Part shown: in pieces, positions 11,333 to 19,936 of the stretch | How positions within the stretch are numbered: position 1 is the stretch's first letter | How the letters are laid out: each line of letters opens with the position of its first letter | From: CAWGOF01 sp963824225 | GTDB taxonomy: Bacteria > Acidobacteriota > Polarisedimenticolia > Polarisedimenticolales > Polarisedimenticolaceae | DNA length: 64,000 nucleotides | Reading direction: 5' to 3' | NCBI GenBank assembly: GCA_963824225.1 | Contig: CAWGOF010000003.1 | Span: 1,302,001-1,366,000, forward strand | Position numbers and translations under genes: made by a program | Notes under the pieces: generated by a model | What the model saw: the letters and a program-made list of their open reading frames with translations, nothing else | The model's database searches: none | Told to the model about the DNA's origin: nothing

Positions 11333-14300
11333 TCAGCGCCGCAGCAGCTCCTGCACCGCCGCCTCGATCTGCTGATCGCGGCCGCCCGACATCACCTCCG
11401 GCTCGTTGCGCACCTTGATATCCGGCTCGAGCTGGTTGTTCTCGCAGAACTTGCCGTCCGGCGTGCGCCACCCGCCCATCGGGATGCCGAACGTCAACGT
11501 CGGGTCGATCTGCCTCTCCCACCACACGAACGTTCCGGTCCCCGGAACCGGCATGCCCAGCGTCTGGCCCACACCCTTGATCTTGTACGCCACGGGGAAC
11601 AGGTGCGCGTCCGAGTAGTTGCTCTCGCCCATCAGGACGATCGACGGCTTGACCCACTTGTCGTAGGGCTCCGAGCCCACGTACTGCCCGTGGGGGATGA
11701 TGTCGAACGATTTCTTGCCGCCGAGGAAGTCGGAAAGCTGCTCGTGGATGTTGCCGCCTCCGTTGAACCGCGTGTCGACGATGATCGCGTCCTTGCCGAT
11801 GCTGCGGCCGAGCGCCTCCTCGAACACGGTTCGCATGCTCGCGTCGTTCATCGATCGGACGTGCACGTAGCCGATCTTCCCGCCCGACAGACGATCGACC
11901 TCCGCGCGGCGATCGTCGACCCAGCGCTTGTACAGCAGCTGACCCTCTTCCTCCGCCAAGATCGGCTTGACCGACTGGTCCCAGCGCGCGAGGCTCTTCG
12001 GATCGAACATCGACAAGAGCGTCGGCTTTCCGGCCTTCCGGTTCAGCAGCCGATAGAAATCGCCGGACTCGGCGACCGACTGCCCGTCGATCTTCTCGAC
12101 GATCTGCCCGGCAGCGATCTTCGACTCGGCCTTGTCCATCGGGCCGTCCTTCAGCACCTCGGCGATCTTCAGTCCGTCCCCGGTAAAGTCGTAGTCGTAG
12201 AACGCTCCCAGCCCCGCGGTCTGATCGGCATCGGGTCGCGGGTTCCGGTAGTAGCAGCCGGTGTGGGACGCGTTCATCTCGCCGAGCATCTCGCTCAGCA
12301 TCTCGGCGAAGTCGTAGTTGTTGTTGATGTACGGAAGGAACTTCTCGTAGGCCGTACGGTACGAGTCCCAGTCCACCCCCTGCAGGTCGACGACGTAGAA
12401 CTTGTCTCGCAGCTGGCGCCAGCTGTGCGCGAAGATGTAGTCTCGCTCGTCGGCCTGCCGCAGCACCATCTCGCCGCTCGTCTTCAGCGCCTCGGTCTTG
12501 GCTTCGTTGGTGTCGACCTTCTGCGGCTTCCCGTCGGCCAGAAGGAACAGGAACTTGCCGTCCGACGACAGCTCCATGCTCGCGGCCCGTGCACCGAGCT
12601 TGGCGAACAGCTTCGTATCCTTCGTTCTCAGCTCGGTGACCCAGATGTCGTTGCCCTTCTCGAACCGTGTCAGGTAGAACAGCTTCTCGCCATCCTTGGA
12701 TAGGACCCAATCGCCCGCGGGCGAAGTGTGGACGGTGAGCTTGGCCTTGCGGTCGGTCAGCTGATCCCAGTCGATCACGATCGGCTCGGGCGGTTTCTTC
12801 TCGTCCTTCTTGTCCTTCTTCCCCTTGTCCTTGTCTTTGGACTCGGCCTCGGCGTCTTTTTTCTTCTTCTCCTCGTCCTCCTGCTCCTTGAGCAGGGCGA
12901 ACTCTTCCTTGGACAGCCGGAACCGGTCGAACGCAGCGCGGGTGAAGAACATCGCGTAGACGTCGCCGCTGATCGAGTCGCCGCTCTGCTGGCGCGCGCC
13001 CTCGCGCGTCGAGCCCCAGATCATCGCCTTGCCGTCGAGGACCCACTTCGGCACGAAATCGTCGTACCCGCTGAGCGTGAGGTCGTGGATCTCCCCCTTC
13101 CCGTCCGCGGCCACGAGACCCACCTCGGGCGAGAAGATCCGCTCCTTGGGGCCGAACTGGACGAGGAACCATTTCCCGTCGGGCGACCACTGGTAGTACT
13201 GATCTCCGTCCGCATAGGAGTAGTTCCACTCGGCCGGCAGGATCGTGCGCGTGCTCTTGGACGACAGCTCGACGACCTTGAGCGTCACGCGGTTCTCGAG
13301 GTACGCGACCTCCTTGCCGTCGGGCGAGAACGATGGTTGATACTCCTCCGCGGCGGTCGCGACCACCGGCTTCTCGTCGAGCACCGTCGCCAGGTAGAAG
13401 TACGGCTCCTCCTTGCGGACGATCGCGCTCGTGTACACGTTCCACGTGTCGTCGACCTCGGCGGCGTACACGAGCGTCCGGCCGTCGGGGCTGAAGCTCA
13501 CGCTGCGCTCCTGCCACGGCGTGTTCGTGACGCGCTTCGTCGCCCCGCCGTCGACCGCGCTGACGAAGATCTCCCCGCGAAACACGTACGCGATCTCCTT
13601 GCCGCTCGGGGCGAGCTTCATCTCGGTGAAGCTCTCGTTCACCGGGACGGTCTTGTCGAGCGTCGCGCGGCCATCGACCGCGATGCGCACCCCGACCTTG
13701 TTCGGCTCGGCCCCGGGGCGCAGCGTGTACAGCTCGCCATCGAAACCGAAGCACAGCGTGTCGTCGTTCGCGCGCGTCAGGAACCGCACCGGATGCTTCG
13801 TGAACCGCGTCAGCGGCGTGCTTTTCGCCGGGTCGGAGAGCGAGCTCTGGACCACGTTGAACGAACCGCTCTGCTCGCTCAGGTAATAGAACGTGTCGTC
13901 TCCCGCGCCAAACACCGGGTTGCGGTCCTCGCCCGGGAACTGCGTGAGCTGCCGGTACGTTCCGGTCCGCAGCTCGTACACCCAGACGTCGCGCGTGACC
14001 GCCGAGGTGTGGTGCTTGCGCCAGTCGCTCTCGTAGCCCTTGATGTCGTGGTAGATCAGCTTGTCACCCGAGCGGCTCAGCGTGGCGTTCAGCGCGGGTA
14101 CGGGCAGGACCTGCGACACGCGACCGCCGCCGACCGGGACGCTGTACAGCTCGTCCATCAACCCGATGGGGAACTGGACGTTCGTGACCCGATCCTGGCG
14201 GTACGCCGAGAACAGCACGGCCCGGTCGTCGAACGAGAACGTCGACGGGGTCTCGTCGTCCGAGTGGAAGGTCAGCCTCTTCGCCTCGCCGCCCGAGGAG

Positions 14301-14581
14301 GGCATCACGTAGACGTCGAAGTTGCCGTAGCGGTCCGAGGCGAACGCGAGGTTCCGTCCGTCGTGGCTCCACACCGGCGCGTAGTCGTAGGCGTCGCTGA
14401 TCGTGAGCGGCGACGCCGCTCCGCCCCCAGCGGGGACGGCGTAGATGTCCCCCTTGTACGTGAACGCGATCGTGCGACCGTCGGGCGAGATCGCGGGATA
14501 GCGGAGCCACAGGGGTGCGTCCGCCGCATGAGCCGCCGTAGCGAGGAACAGACTGAGGATCAGGACCCGGACGGTTCGCAT
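11333..14581 (-). CDS. Tricorn-like S41 family protease with beta-propeller, secreted
   Basis: 1082 residues. The start is at MRTVRVLILSLFLATAAHAADA, a clear Sec signal peptide; the longer reading upstream is out-of-context sequence. Two runs of WD40/PD40-like blades (for example LRYPAISPDGRTIAFTYKGD) form the propellers. They are followed by a Lys/Glu-rich linker near residues 545-580, the tricorn C1 region, a PDZ-like segment (KIAAGQIVEKIDGQSV) and the S41 catalytic domain (IIVDTRFNGGGNIHEQLSDFL, then GESNYSDAHLFP with the probable nucleophile Ser). It is expected to degrade peptides in the periplasm. It is convergent with the amidohydrolase, with a 3-nt gap. The charged linker is long for the family. 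Confidence 0.9.
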   Translation of the reverse strand: MRTVRVLILSLFLATAAHAADAPLWLRYPAISPDGRTIAFTYKGDIYAVPAGGGAASPLTISDAYDYAPVWSHDGRNLAFASDRYGNFDVYVMPSSGGEAKRLTFHSDDETPSTFSFDDRAVLFSAYRQDRVTNVQFPIGLMDELYSVPVGGGRVSQVLPVPALNATLSRSGDKLIYHDIKGYESDWRKHHTSAVTRDVWVYELRTGTYRQLTQFPGEDRNPVFGAGDDTFYYLSEQSGSFNVVQSSLSDPAKSTPLTRFTKHPVRFLTRANDDTLCFGFDGELYTLRPGAEPNKVGVRIAVDGRATLDKTVPVNESFTEMKLAPSGKEIAYVFRGEIFVSAVDGGATKRVTNTPWQERSVSFSPDGRTLVYAAEVDDTWNVYTSAIVRKEEPYFYLATVLDEKPVVATAAEEYQPSFSPDGKEVAYLENRVTLKVVELSSKSTRTILPAEWNYSYADGDQYYQWSPDGKWFLVQFGPKERIFSPEVGLVAADGKGEIHDLTLSGYDDFVPKWVLDGKAMIWGSTREGARQQSGDSISGDVYAMFFTRAAFDRFRLSKEEFALLKEQEDEEKKKKDAEAESKDKDKGKKDKKDEKKPPEPIVIDWDQLTDRKAKLTVHTSPAGDWVLSKDGEKLFYLTRFEKGNDIWVTELRTKDTKLFAKLGARAASMELSSDGKFLFLLADGKPQKVDTNEAKTEALKTSGEMVLRQADERDYIFAHSWRQLRDKFYVVDLQGVDWDSYRTAYEKFLPYINNNYDFAEMLSEMLGEMNASHTGCYYRNPRPDADQTAGLGAFYDYDFTGDGLKIAEVLKDGPMDKAESKIAAGQIVEKIDGQSVAESGDFYRLLNRKAGKPTLLSMFDPKSLARWDQSVKPILAEEEGQLLYKRWVDDRRAEVDRLSGGKIGYVHVRSMNDASMRTVFEEALGRSIGKDAIIVDTRFNGGGNIHEQLSDFLGGKKSFDIIPHGQYVGSEPYDKWVKPSIVLMGESNYSDAHLFPVAYKIKGVGQTLGMPVPGTGTFVWWERQIDPTLTFGIPMGGWRTPDGKFCENNQLEPDIKVRNEPEVMSGGRDQQIEAAVQELLRR

Positions 14582-14681
14582 GGGTGGAGTGCCTCTCGAT
14601 GCCCCTTCGGCGCGCGAATGATATACCGCACGATTGGCAGCATCCGCGGGGGCGCCGCGGCGTAGAATCGCAGCCAGCGTG

Positions 14682-17060
14682 ATGACCGTCGGGGGGGCAG
14701 CGCCAGAGACCGATCGCACGGCGATCGCCACGCGTCTGGCGGCCGAGCTGGCCCAGGCGCGGAGCGAACACGACGCGGCGGTGGCCACGGCCAAGGCGGT
14801 CGGCCTGTGGGTCGGCGCCGACGCCGTCCGCGTCTGGGTGTTCGACCGGGCCCAGGGGTACCGGTTCGCCGGTGCGTGGCCGGAGGAGGGCTCTGCGCCC
14901 GAGAAGCCGGCGCAGGACGTGACCCGCGCGATCGCGTTTGGAGCGCCGTCGGTCGCCAAAGCGCGCTCCCCGAACCGCTCCCGCTTGATCGTGCCGCTCA
15001 TGGCCGGCCTGCGGCCGATCGGGGCGGTCGAGCTGCTCGAGCGCAAGCGCGCGGCCGGGCCGTTCGGCGATGCGGATATCGACGCGCTGCGCGGGCTCGT
15101 GGATGCGGCGGACGACGCGCTCGATGCGGTGCGCCGGGCGGCCACGCGGGAGACGAAGTTCCTCGAGGCCACGACACGCCTCGCGCGGCTGTTCGACTTC
15201 ACGCGCTCGCTCGCCGGGACGCTCGATCACGTCGAGCTGCCCAGGCTGATCGTCGAGCGGGTCCGACACTCGTTCGAGATCGAGAACGCGTACCTGTGGC
15301 TCGTCGACGACTCGGGCACGAAGCTGCGGATCGCCGCCGCGGCGGGCCCCGCGGCCGAGGCGGTGACCGACTGGGAGTGCGGGCTCGACGAAGGTGCGGC
15401 CGGCGCCGCGGCCCAGACCGGCGAGCCGGTCGTGTTCGACGATCCCGAGGAGCTGCCGGGGCTCGACGAGCGGCCCGACGCCGCGGCGGGCCTCGAGATC
15501 CGGCAGGTCGCGGTGGCGCCGATCGCGGCGGACGGCGAGCTCCTCGGTGTGATCGAGGCGGTCAACCGCGAGGGCGGCGAGCCGCTCGACGAGGGCACGC
15601 GGGGCCTCCTGCGCGAGGTCGCCGAGGTCTCGGCGGTCGCCCTGGTCAACGCGCGGCGCATCGACGCCGAGCGTCGAGCGTCGAGCCTCGGCGCCCTCGT
15701 CGAGACGGTCCAGGAGCTGACCTCGCATCTCGACGCGCGCAAGGTCACGTTCGCGCTCGTGCACAAGGCGGCGGCGGTCCTGAGCTACCGGCGCGCGGCG
15801 GTCGGCCTCGTGCGCGGCACGAGCGTCGAGATCGCGGCCGTGAGCGGACAGACGTTCGTCGACGAGACGCAGCCCGAGATGAAGAGGCTGCGGGGGATCC
15901 TCGACTGGGCCGTGGGCCTGGACGAGGGGATCCTCGTCGTCCAGGAAGACGACGGCAGCATCGATACCGACCGTCCGGAGACGCGCGAGAAGTTCCAGGC
16001 GTACTTCGAAGAGACGAAGAGCCGCAGCTTCCTCGCGCTGCCGCTGCACGACGACGAGGGACGGCTCGGCGTGCTGACGCTCGAGGCCGCCGAGCCGTAC
16101 GCGTTCAGCGCGCGGGACATGGAGATCGCCGGGCTCCTCGCCGCGCAGGCCACGGTCGCGATCCGCAATGCCACTCTGTACGAGCGCATTCCGATGGTCC
16201 GCGTGTTCCAGCCCCTGGCGCAGCGCCGCGCGCAGTGGCAGCAGACCCCGTGGGGCAAGCGCGCCGCGTGGATCGGGGGTGCCGTGGGCGCGATCGCGCT
16301 CCTGTTCTTCGTCCCCGTGCCGTTGCGTGTCGGCGGGCCGGCCCGCGTGCTGCCCGAACTGCGACTGCCGGTCACCGCCGAGGTCGAGGGTCGCGTGGCC
16401 CGGGTGCTGGTGCGTGAGGGGGACCGGGTGGAGGCGGGCCAGGTCGTGGCCCTCGTCGACGACGCGGACTATCGGACGGCACGCGAAGCCGCCGCCGCTG
16501 CGCATGCCGCGGCTCGGGGCGAGCTACGGCGCCAGCGCGCTCGCGGCCAGGCCGCCGAGGCGGCGATCGACGAGGCGCGGGTCGAGGGGCTCGCCGCCGA
16601 TCTCGAGCTGCGCGAGCAACGACTCGATCGCACGCGGCTCCGGAGCCCCGGCGGCGGGATCGTGGCCACGCCGCGCGTCGACGAGCGCGTCGGCTCCAAG
16701 GTCGAGCGCGGCGAGGTGTTCTGCGAGGTCGTCGACCCGGACCGGCAGCAGGTGGAGGTCGCGGTGGCGGAGACCGACGCGGGGCTGCTTCGCGACGGAC
16801 TCCCGGTCAAGGTCAAGTTGAACGCGTACCCGACTCGATCGTTCCACGGCACGATCGTGCACCTGGGGGTCGCGGCGATCGAGGAGCAGGGCGAGCGCGT
16901 GCTCCTGGCACGGACGCGCCTCGAGGACGCGGACGGCCTATTGCTCAGCGGCATGACCGGCGAAGCGAAGATTCGTGCCCGCTCGGCGAGCGTCGCGCGC
17001 GTCGTGCTGCGCCGCCCGGCGCGCTGGCTCTGGCGCCTCGCGTGGGGCTGGCTCCCGTGA
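14682..17060 (+). CDS. GAF-domain / HlyD-adaptor fusion protein
   Basis: 792 residues from the ATG at 14682. The N-terminal roughly 520 residues contain about three GAF-like sensor segments (around residues 20-150, 165-320 and 330-510, the middle one VRHSFEIENAYLWLVDDSG). A basic stretch and one transmembrane helix (about 527-547, AAWIGGAVGAIALLFFVPVP) come next. The C-terminal part is a HlyD/RND-type periplasmic adaptor: lipoyl-like halves (VTAEVEGRVARVLVREGDRVEAGQ and LRSPGGGIVATPRVDERVG) around a coiled coil, then a beta-barrel. GAF domains should face the cytosol and the adaptor the periplasm. It overlaps the downstream M50 gene by 4 nt (GTGA). Probable role: a sensing or scaffolding part of an export complex (inference). 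Confidence 0.85.
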   Translation: MTVGGAAPETDRTAIATRLAAELAQARSEHDAAVATAKAVGLWVGADAVRVWVFDRAQGYRFAGAWPEEGSAPEKPAQDVTRAIAFGAPSVAKARSPNRSRLIVPLMAGLRPIGAVELLERKRAAGPFGDADIDALRGLVDAADDALDAVRRAATRETKFLEATTRLARLFDFTRSLAGTLDHVELPRLIVERVRHSFEIENAYLWLVDDSGTKLRIAAAAGPAAEAVTDWECGLDEGAAGAAAQTGEPVVFDDPEELPGLDERPDAAAGLEIRQVAVAPIAADGELLGVIEAVNREGGEPLDEGTRGLLREVAEVSAVALVNARRIDAERRASSLGALVETVQELTSHLDARKVTFALVHKAAAVLSYRRAAVGLVRGTSVEIAAVSGQTFVDETQPEMKRLRGILDWAVGLDEGILVVQEDDGSIDTDRPETREKFQAYFEETKSRSFLALPLHDDEGRLGVLTLEAAEPYAFSARDMEIAGLLAAQATVAIRNATLYERIPMVRVFQPLAQRRAQWQQTPWGKRAAWIGGAVGAIALLFFVPVPLRVGGPARVLPELRLPVTAEVEGRVARVLVREGDRVEAGQVVALVDDADYRTAREAAAAAHAAARGELRRQRARGQAAEAAIDEARVEGLAADLELREQRLDRTRLRSPGGGIVATPRVDERVGSKVERGEVFCEVVDPDRQQVEVAVAETDAGLLRDGLPVKVKLNAYPTRSFHGTIVHLGVAAIEEQGERVLLARTRLEDADGLLLSGMTGEAKIRARSASVARVVLRRPARWLWRLAWGWLP

Positions 17061-19153
17061 CCGAGCGCCCGCGACTGCGCGACGGTCTCGTCGTGCGGCG
17101 TCTCGGAACGGACGAGCACCCGTACGTCATGGTCAAGGATCCGGCCGACGGACGGATCTTCCAGTTCGAGGAGTGGGAGGAAGGGCTCCTGTCGCTGATC
17201 GACGGGACGCGCGATCTTCACGAGCTCGCCGACGAGTTCGCGGCCCGGCGGCCCGACAAGGCCTTGGACCTCCAGGCCATGGCGGACTACGTGGAATCGC
17301 TCCGACTCACGGGGATCCTCGAGCGCACCGCGCAAGAGTCGCATCTCGTGATGCTGGACAAGCTCAAGATGCTGCGACGGCGGCGGTTCGGGCGCGCCGA
17401 GGTGGTGTCGACGTTCCAGGTGCAGTTCAAGCTGCACGATCCCGACGCGATGATGAATCGCGTCATGCCGTGGATCCGCTGGTGGTGGTCGCCGGCATGC
17501 GTTGCCGGCTGGCTCGTCGTCTTCACCGTCGTCCTCGGGTTCCTGCTGTTCCACTGGGACCTGTACTGGGCCGGCTTCTTCGGCCTGATCGATCCGGCGA
17601 AGAACACGCTCGGCGATTGGGTCGGACTGTTCGTGCTCGTCTTCGCCGTCAGCATCTGGCACGAGCTGGGGCACGGGTTCACGGTCAAGCGCTTCGGCGG
17701 CGAGGTGCACGACATCGGGTTCATGTTCTTCTACTTCGAGCCGGCGTTCTATTGCAACGTCAACGACTCGTACCTGTTCCCGAGCACCGCGCAGCGCATC
17801 TGGTGCGCCCTGGGTGGCCTGTACTTCGAGCTCATGCTCTGTTCGGTCGCCGTCGCCAGCTGGCTCCTGACACCGGCCGAGTGGTGGGTCCACGGATTCG
17901 CGCTGACGCTCGTGTTCATCACGGGGCTCGGCGGTCTGTTCAACATGAACCCCCTGATGAAGCTCGACGGCTACTACGTCCTGATGGACTGGCTCGACGT
18001 GCCGGAGCTGCGCGAGCGCAGCTTCGCGTTCCTCTCCGCCTGGGTCAAGAAGCACGTGCTGCGCCTCGAGGTACCCACGACGCCGGTCTCGCGGTGGCGC
18101 AGACGGGTCTACCTCGTGTACGGCATCGTGGCGATTCTGTACACCACCTTGGCGCTGTTGTTCGTCTATGCGATGTTCCGGGGCTGGTTCCTCGACTGGT
18201 TCGGACCGGCGGGCTACCTCGTCCTCGCGTCGATCATCCTGTACCTGTTTCGGCGCAAGCTGATCGACGGCTTCCTCGTGCTTCGTCACGTCTGGCTCGA
18301 CAAGCGGGAGCTCCTGCGCGTGCCCCGTCACCGCTGGATCGGCGGTGGCATCGTCGTGGCGCTCTTGGCGGTGCTGGCGATCCCCCGCACGCCGACTCGG
18401 CTCGACGCTCGCTTCGTCGTCGAGCCCTGCTCGCGGGCGGTGGTGCGGGCGCCGGCAGCCGCGATGGTCCGACGTGTGGACGTCGGGGAAGGTCGGACCG
18501 TGCGCGCGGGTGACCCGCTCGGCACGCTCGACAGCATCGAGCTTCGCGCGTCCCACCGACGGGCGAAGGCGGATCGTGTGTTGGCTCGCCGACGCGTCGC
18601 GGTGGCGCTCGAGCGCCGGGACGCGGAGGCGGCGCAGGAGTGGCAGATCTACGAGCGTGAGGCTATCGATCGAGAGGCCACGCTCGCGGCCAAGATCGGG
18701 GCTCTCGAGCTTCGTGCTCCGATCGACGGTGTCGTTGCGACGCCGCTCGTCGAGCGCACGGTCGGCCGGTACCTGGACGAGGGAGCGGCGTTCTGCACGA
18801 TCGACCAGCTCGCAGCGGTCGAGCTCACGATCACATCGGTGGAGAGCGATATCGAGGAGGTCCTAGTCGGTACGCGCGCGCGCATGCTCGTCACGGCGTT
18901 TCCGTTTCGAACGCTGCGCGCGTCCGTGCTCGGGGTATCCCCGGTCGTCGGGCCTCCGGCGCTGGCCGCAGAACAAGCACCGGACCTCGTGCGGCCGCTG
19001 AGCCTCCTGCAAGCTCGGGTGCGTGTCGAAAACCCGGGGGCACAGCTGCGGCCGGGGATGTCGGGCCGCGTGCAGTTCCTCGGTCGGTCGCGAAGCGCGC
19101 TGGGGAAGGTGTGGCGCGCAGGGAAGCGCTGGGCCACGCGCGTGCTGTGGTGA
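17057..19153 (+). CDS. PqqD-like / M50 site-2 protease / HlyD fusion, probable peptide exporter-processor
   Basis: 698 residues, GTG start overlapping the previous stop. Residues 1-95 look like a PqqD-type winged helix (FQFEEWEEGLLSLIDGTRDLHELADEF), the fold used as a RiPP recognition element. Then come multiple membrane helices with the M50 zinc motif HELGHGF near residue 201 and the third ligand in NMNPLMKLDGYY near 302. After about residue 430 a HlyD-like region follows (VVRAPAAAMVRRVDVGEGRTVRAGDPLG and LRAPIDGVVATPLVERTVG). Known relatives of this M50-HlyD architecture sit beside peptide-export genes. Its 3' neighbours, on the other strand, are the repeat-peptide genes. I infer that it recognises and processes or exports those peptides. 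Confidence 0.85.
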   Translation: MTERPRLRDGLVVRRLGTDEHPYVMVKDPADGRIFQFEEWEEGLLSLIDGTRDLHELADEFAARRPDKALDLQAMADYVESLRLTGILERTAQESHLVMLDKLKMLRRRRFGRAEVVSTFQVQFKLHDPDAMMNRVMPWIRWWWSPACVAGWLVVFTVVLGFLLFHWDLYWAGFFGLIDPAKNTLGDWVGLFVLVFAVSIWHELGHGFTVKRFGGEVHDIGFMFFYFEPAFYCNVNDSYLFPSTAQRIWCALGGLYFELMLCSVAVASWLLTPAEWWVHGFALTLVFITGLGGLFNMNPLMKLDGYYVLMDWLDVPELRERSFAFLSAWVKKHVLRLEVPTTPVSRWRRRVYLVYGIVAILYTTLALLFVYAMFRGWFLDWFGPAGYLVLASIILYLFRRKLIDGFLVLRHVWLDKRELLRVPRHRWIGGGIVVALLAVLAIPRTPTRLDARFVVEPCSRAVVRAPAAAMVRRVDVGEGRTVRAGDPLGTLDSIELRASHRRAKADRVLARRRVAVALERRDAEAAQEWQIYEREAIDREATLAAKIGALELRAPIDGVVATPLVERTVGRYLDEGAAFCTIDQLAAVELTITSVESDIEEVLVGTRARMLVTAFPFRTLRASVLGVSPVVGPPALAAEQAPDLVRPLSLLQARVRVENPGAQLRPGMSGRVQFLGRSRSALGKVWRAGKRWATRVLW

Positions 19154-19160
19154 GCTTGAC

Positions 19161-19193
19161 GGGGGCCGCGAGCGCAGGTTCGCCCGCGACCCC
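19161..19193 (-). terminator. GC-rich hairpin between convergent genes, terminator-like
   Basis: On the minus strand a stem of four G-C pairs, a small internal loop, then eight pairs (one G-U) closes a six-base loop. It lies just after the stop of the 19214-19555 gene and just beyond the M50 gene stop, so it could serve both. There is no U-tract, so it is not a classical intrinsic terminator. Confidence 0.45.
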
Positions 19194-19213
19194 TTACAGC
19201 GTGGGACCTCGAT

Positions 19214-19555
19214 TCAGATCGCGCGCGGCGTGGTCTTGCCAGCCACAACGCCTCGCGGCGCGGCCTTGCCAGCCACCATGCCCCGTGGCGCGGCCTTGCC
19301 AGCCACCATGCCTCGCGGCGCGGCCTTGCCAGCCACGATGCCCCGCGGCGCGGCCTTGCCAGCCACGATGCCTCGCGGCGCGGCCTTGCCAGCCAGTACG
19401 CCCCGCGGCGCGCTCTTCAGGGCCACGGCACCACGAGGGTCGGCGCCGGTGACCGACTCAAACAGGACCTCGTTGTGCTCGGTGCCGGTCAGGCGCTTCA
19501 ACTCGGTCCGCTGCTTGGGCGTGAGCTTGATCGTGACGTTCCTCGGCTTGGCCAT
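19214..19555 (-). CDS. Decapeptide-repeat precursor protein, copy 1 (7 repeats)
   Basis: 113 residues. The first 36 (beginning MAKPRNVTIKLTPKQR) are 30/36 identical to the second copy 0.9 kb away and probably form a leader or recognition region. Residues 38-107 are seven decapeptides ending in K, five with the pattern AAPRG(I/M/V)VAGK. A truncated unit TTPRAI ends the protein. The repeats carry one Lys and one Arg each and almost no acid, so the tail is strongly basic. A good Shine-Dalgarno (AGAGGAG) precedes the ATG. A sigma-54 promoter and a palindromic upstream site control it. It resembles a multi-core RiPP precursor or a secreted cationic repeat peptide. No homologue is recognised and the function is unknown. 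Confidence 0.8.
   Translation of the reverse strand: MAKPRNVTIKLTPKQRTELKRLTGTEHNEVLFESVTGADPRGAVALKSAPRGVLAGKAAPRGIVAGKAAPRGIVAGKAAPRGMVAGKAAPRGMVAGKAAPRGVVAGKTTPRAI
19217..19444 (-). repeat. 30-bp tandem repeat array 1 (decapeptide units)
   Basis: In-frame 30-bp direct repeats encode seven full decapeptides plus a six-residue remnant. The five central units are nearly identical in DNA and differ mainly at the residue after PRG (Ile, Ile, Met, Met, Val). The two units nearest the leader (ADPRGAVALK and SAPRGVLAGK) are more degenerate, as expected for array edges. Confidence 0.9.
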
Positions 19556-19602
19556 TCCACTCTCCTCTGGTTTTGAGACCCCCTAAAGCCTGACCGCGCC
19601 CT

Positions 19603-19618
19603 TGCAAGTCATTTGCCA
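19603..19618 (-). promoter_or_regulatory. Sigma-54 promoter of repeat-peptide copy 1
   Basis: The minus strand reads TGGCAAATGACTTGCA, matching the -24/-12 consensus TGGCAC-N5-TTGCA with exact spacing. It lies 47 bases before the ATG. An NtrC-type activator gene is adjacent. Confidence 0.85.
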
Positions 19619-19670
19619 AAGCACGGCATCGGCGTTTGGGGCGCCAGGAGCTACCACACCGCCAGCCGAC

Positions 19671-19707
19671 GGTCGACTTTGTCGCCCTGCGGTCGACTAA
19701 TTCGACC
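19671..19707. promoter_or_regulatory. Upstream activator sites for copy 1 (GTCGA inverted repeats)
   Basis: The core GTCGACTAATTCGACC (19692-19707) is an inverted repeat GTCGA-N5-TCGAC located 73 bp upstream of the sigma-54 promoter. A second imperfect copy (GGTCGA-N5-TCG, 19671-19686) sits two helical turns closer to the promoter. It is probably bound by the response regulator encoded at 20621-21982 (inference). Confidence 0.7.
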
Positions 19708-19882
19708 TCCGCATGGTGGTGCGGAGAGTGTTGCTGCGTGCGGCCGGCGAAGCGGCTCTGCCGGCCTACATCGGCTCGCCTGGGGCCTTCCCGATCCGTG
19801 GGCCGCGTAAGTCTAAGTGCAACTCCTTGTGGAGCAGGAACTTGCAGCGGAACAGCAACAATCTCCGCACCACGATGGAAAG
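19708..19882. other. Intergenic stretch between the two repeat-peptide genes
   Basis: No credible coding frame is seen. It contains a perfect 7-bp GGCCGGC/GCCGGCC inverted repeat with a short loop near 19741-19765. No promoter is recognised beyond those listed on either side. Confidence 0.5.
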
Positions 19883-19914
19883 AAAAAGGCCGCGAGCGTC
19901 ATGCGCTCGCGGCC
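19883..19914 (-). terminator. Intrinsic terminator of repeat-peptide copy 2
   Basis: A perfect 11-bp stem (GGCCGCGAGCG with CGCTCGCGGCC) and 5-base loop lie at 19888-19914. On the minus strand the stem is followed at once by five T residues. It lies 22 bases beyond the stop of the 172-residue repeat gene, so the two precursor genes are separate transcription units. Confidence 0.9.
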
Positions 19915-19936
19915 TCGTTGAGACGTTCGACTGCTC

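Noticed and set aside
12780..12900. Lys/Glu-rich stretch in the tricorn-like protease as a frameshift artefact
   Set aside because: The frame is continuous on both sides and the domain order is normal, so it is a charged linker.
14582..15202. N-terminal extension of the tricorn-like protease
   Set aside because: It overlaps the divergent GAF-HlyD gene and precedes a clear signal peptide at 14581.
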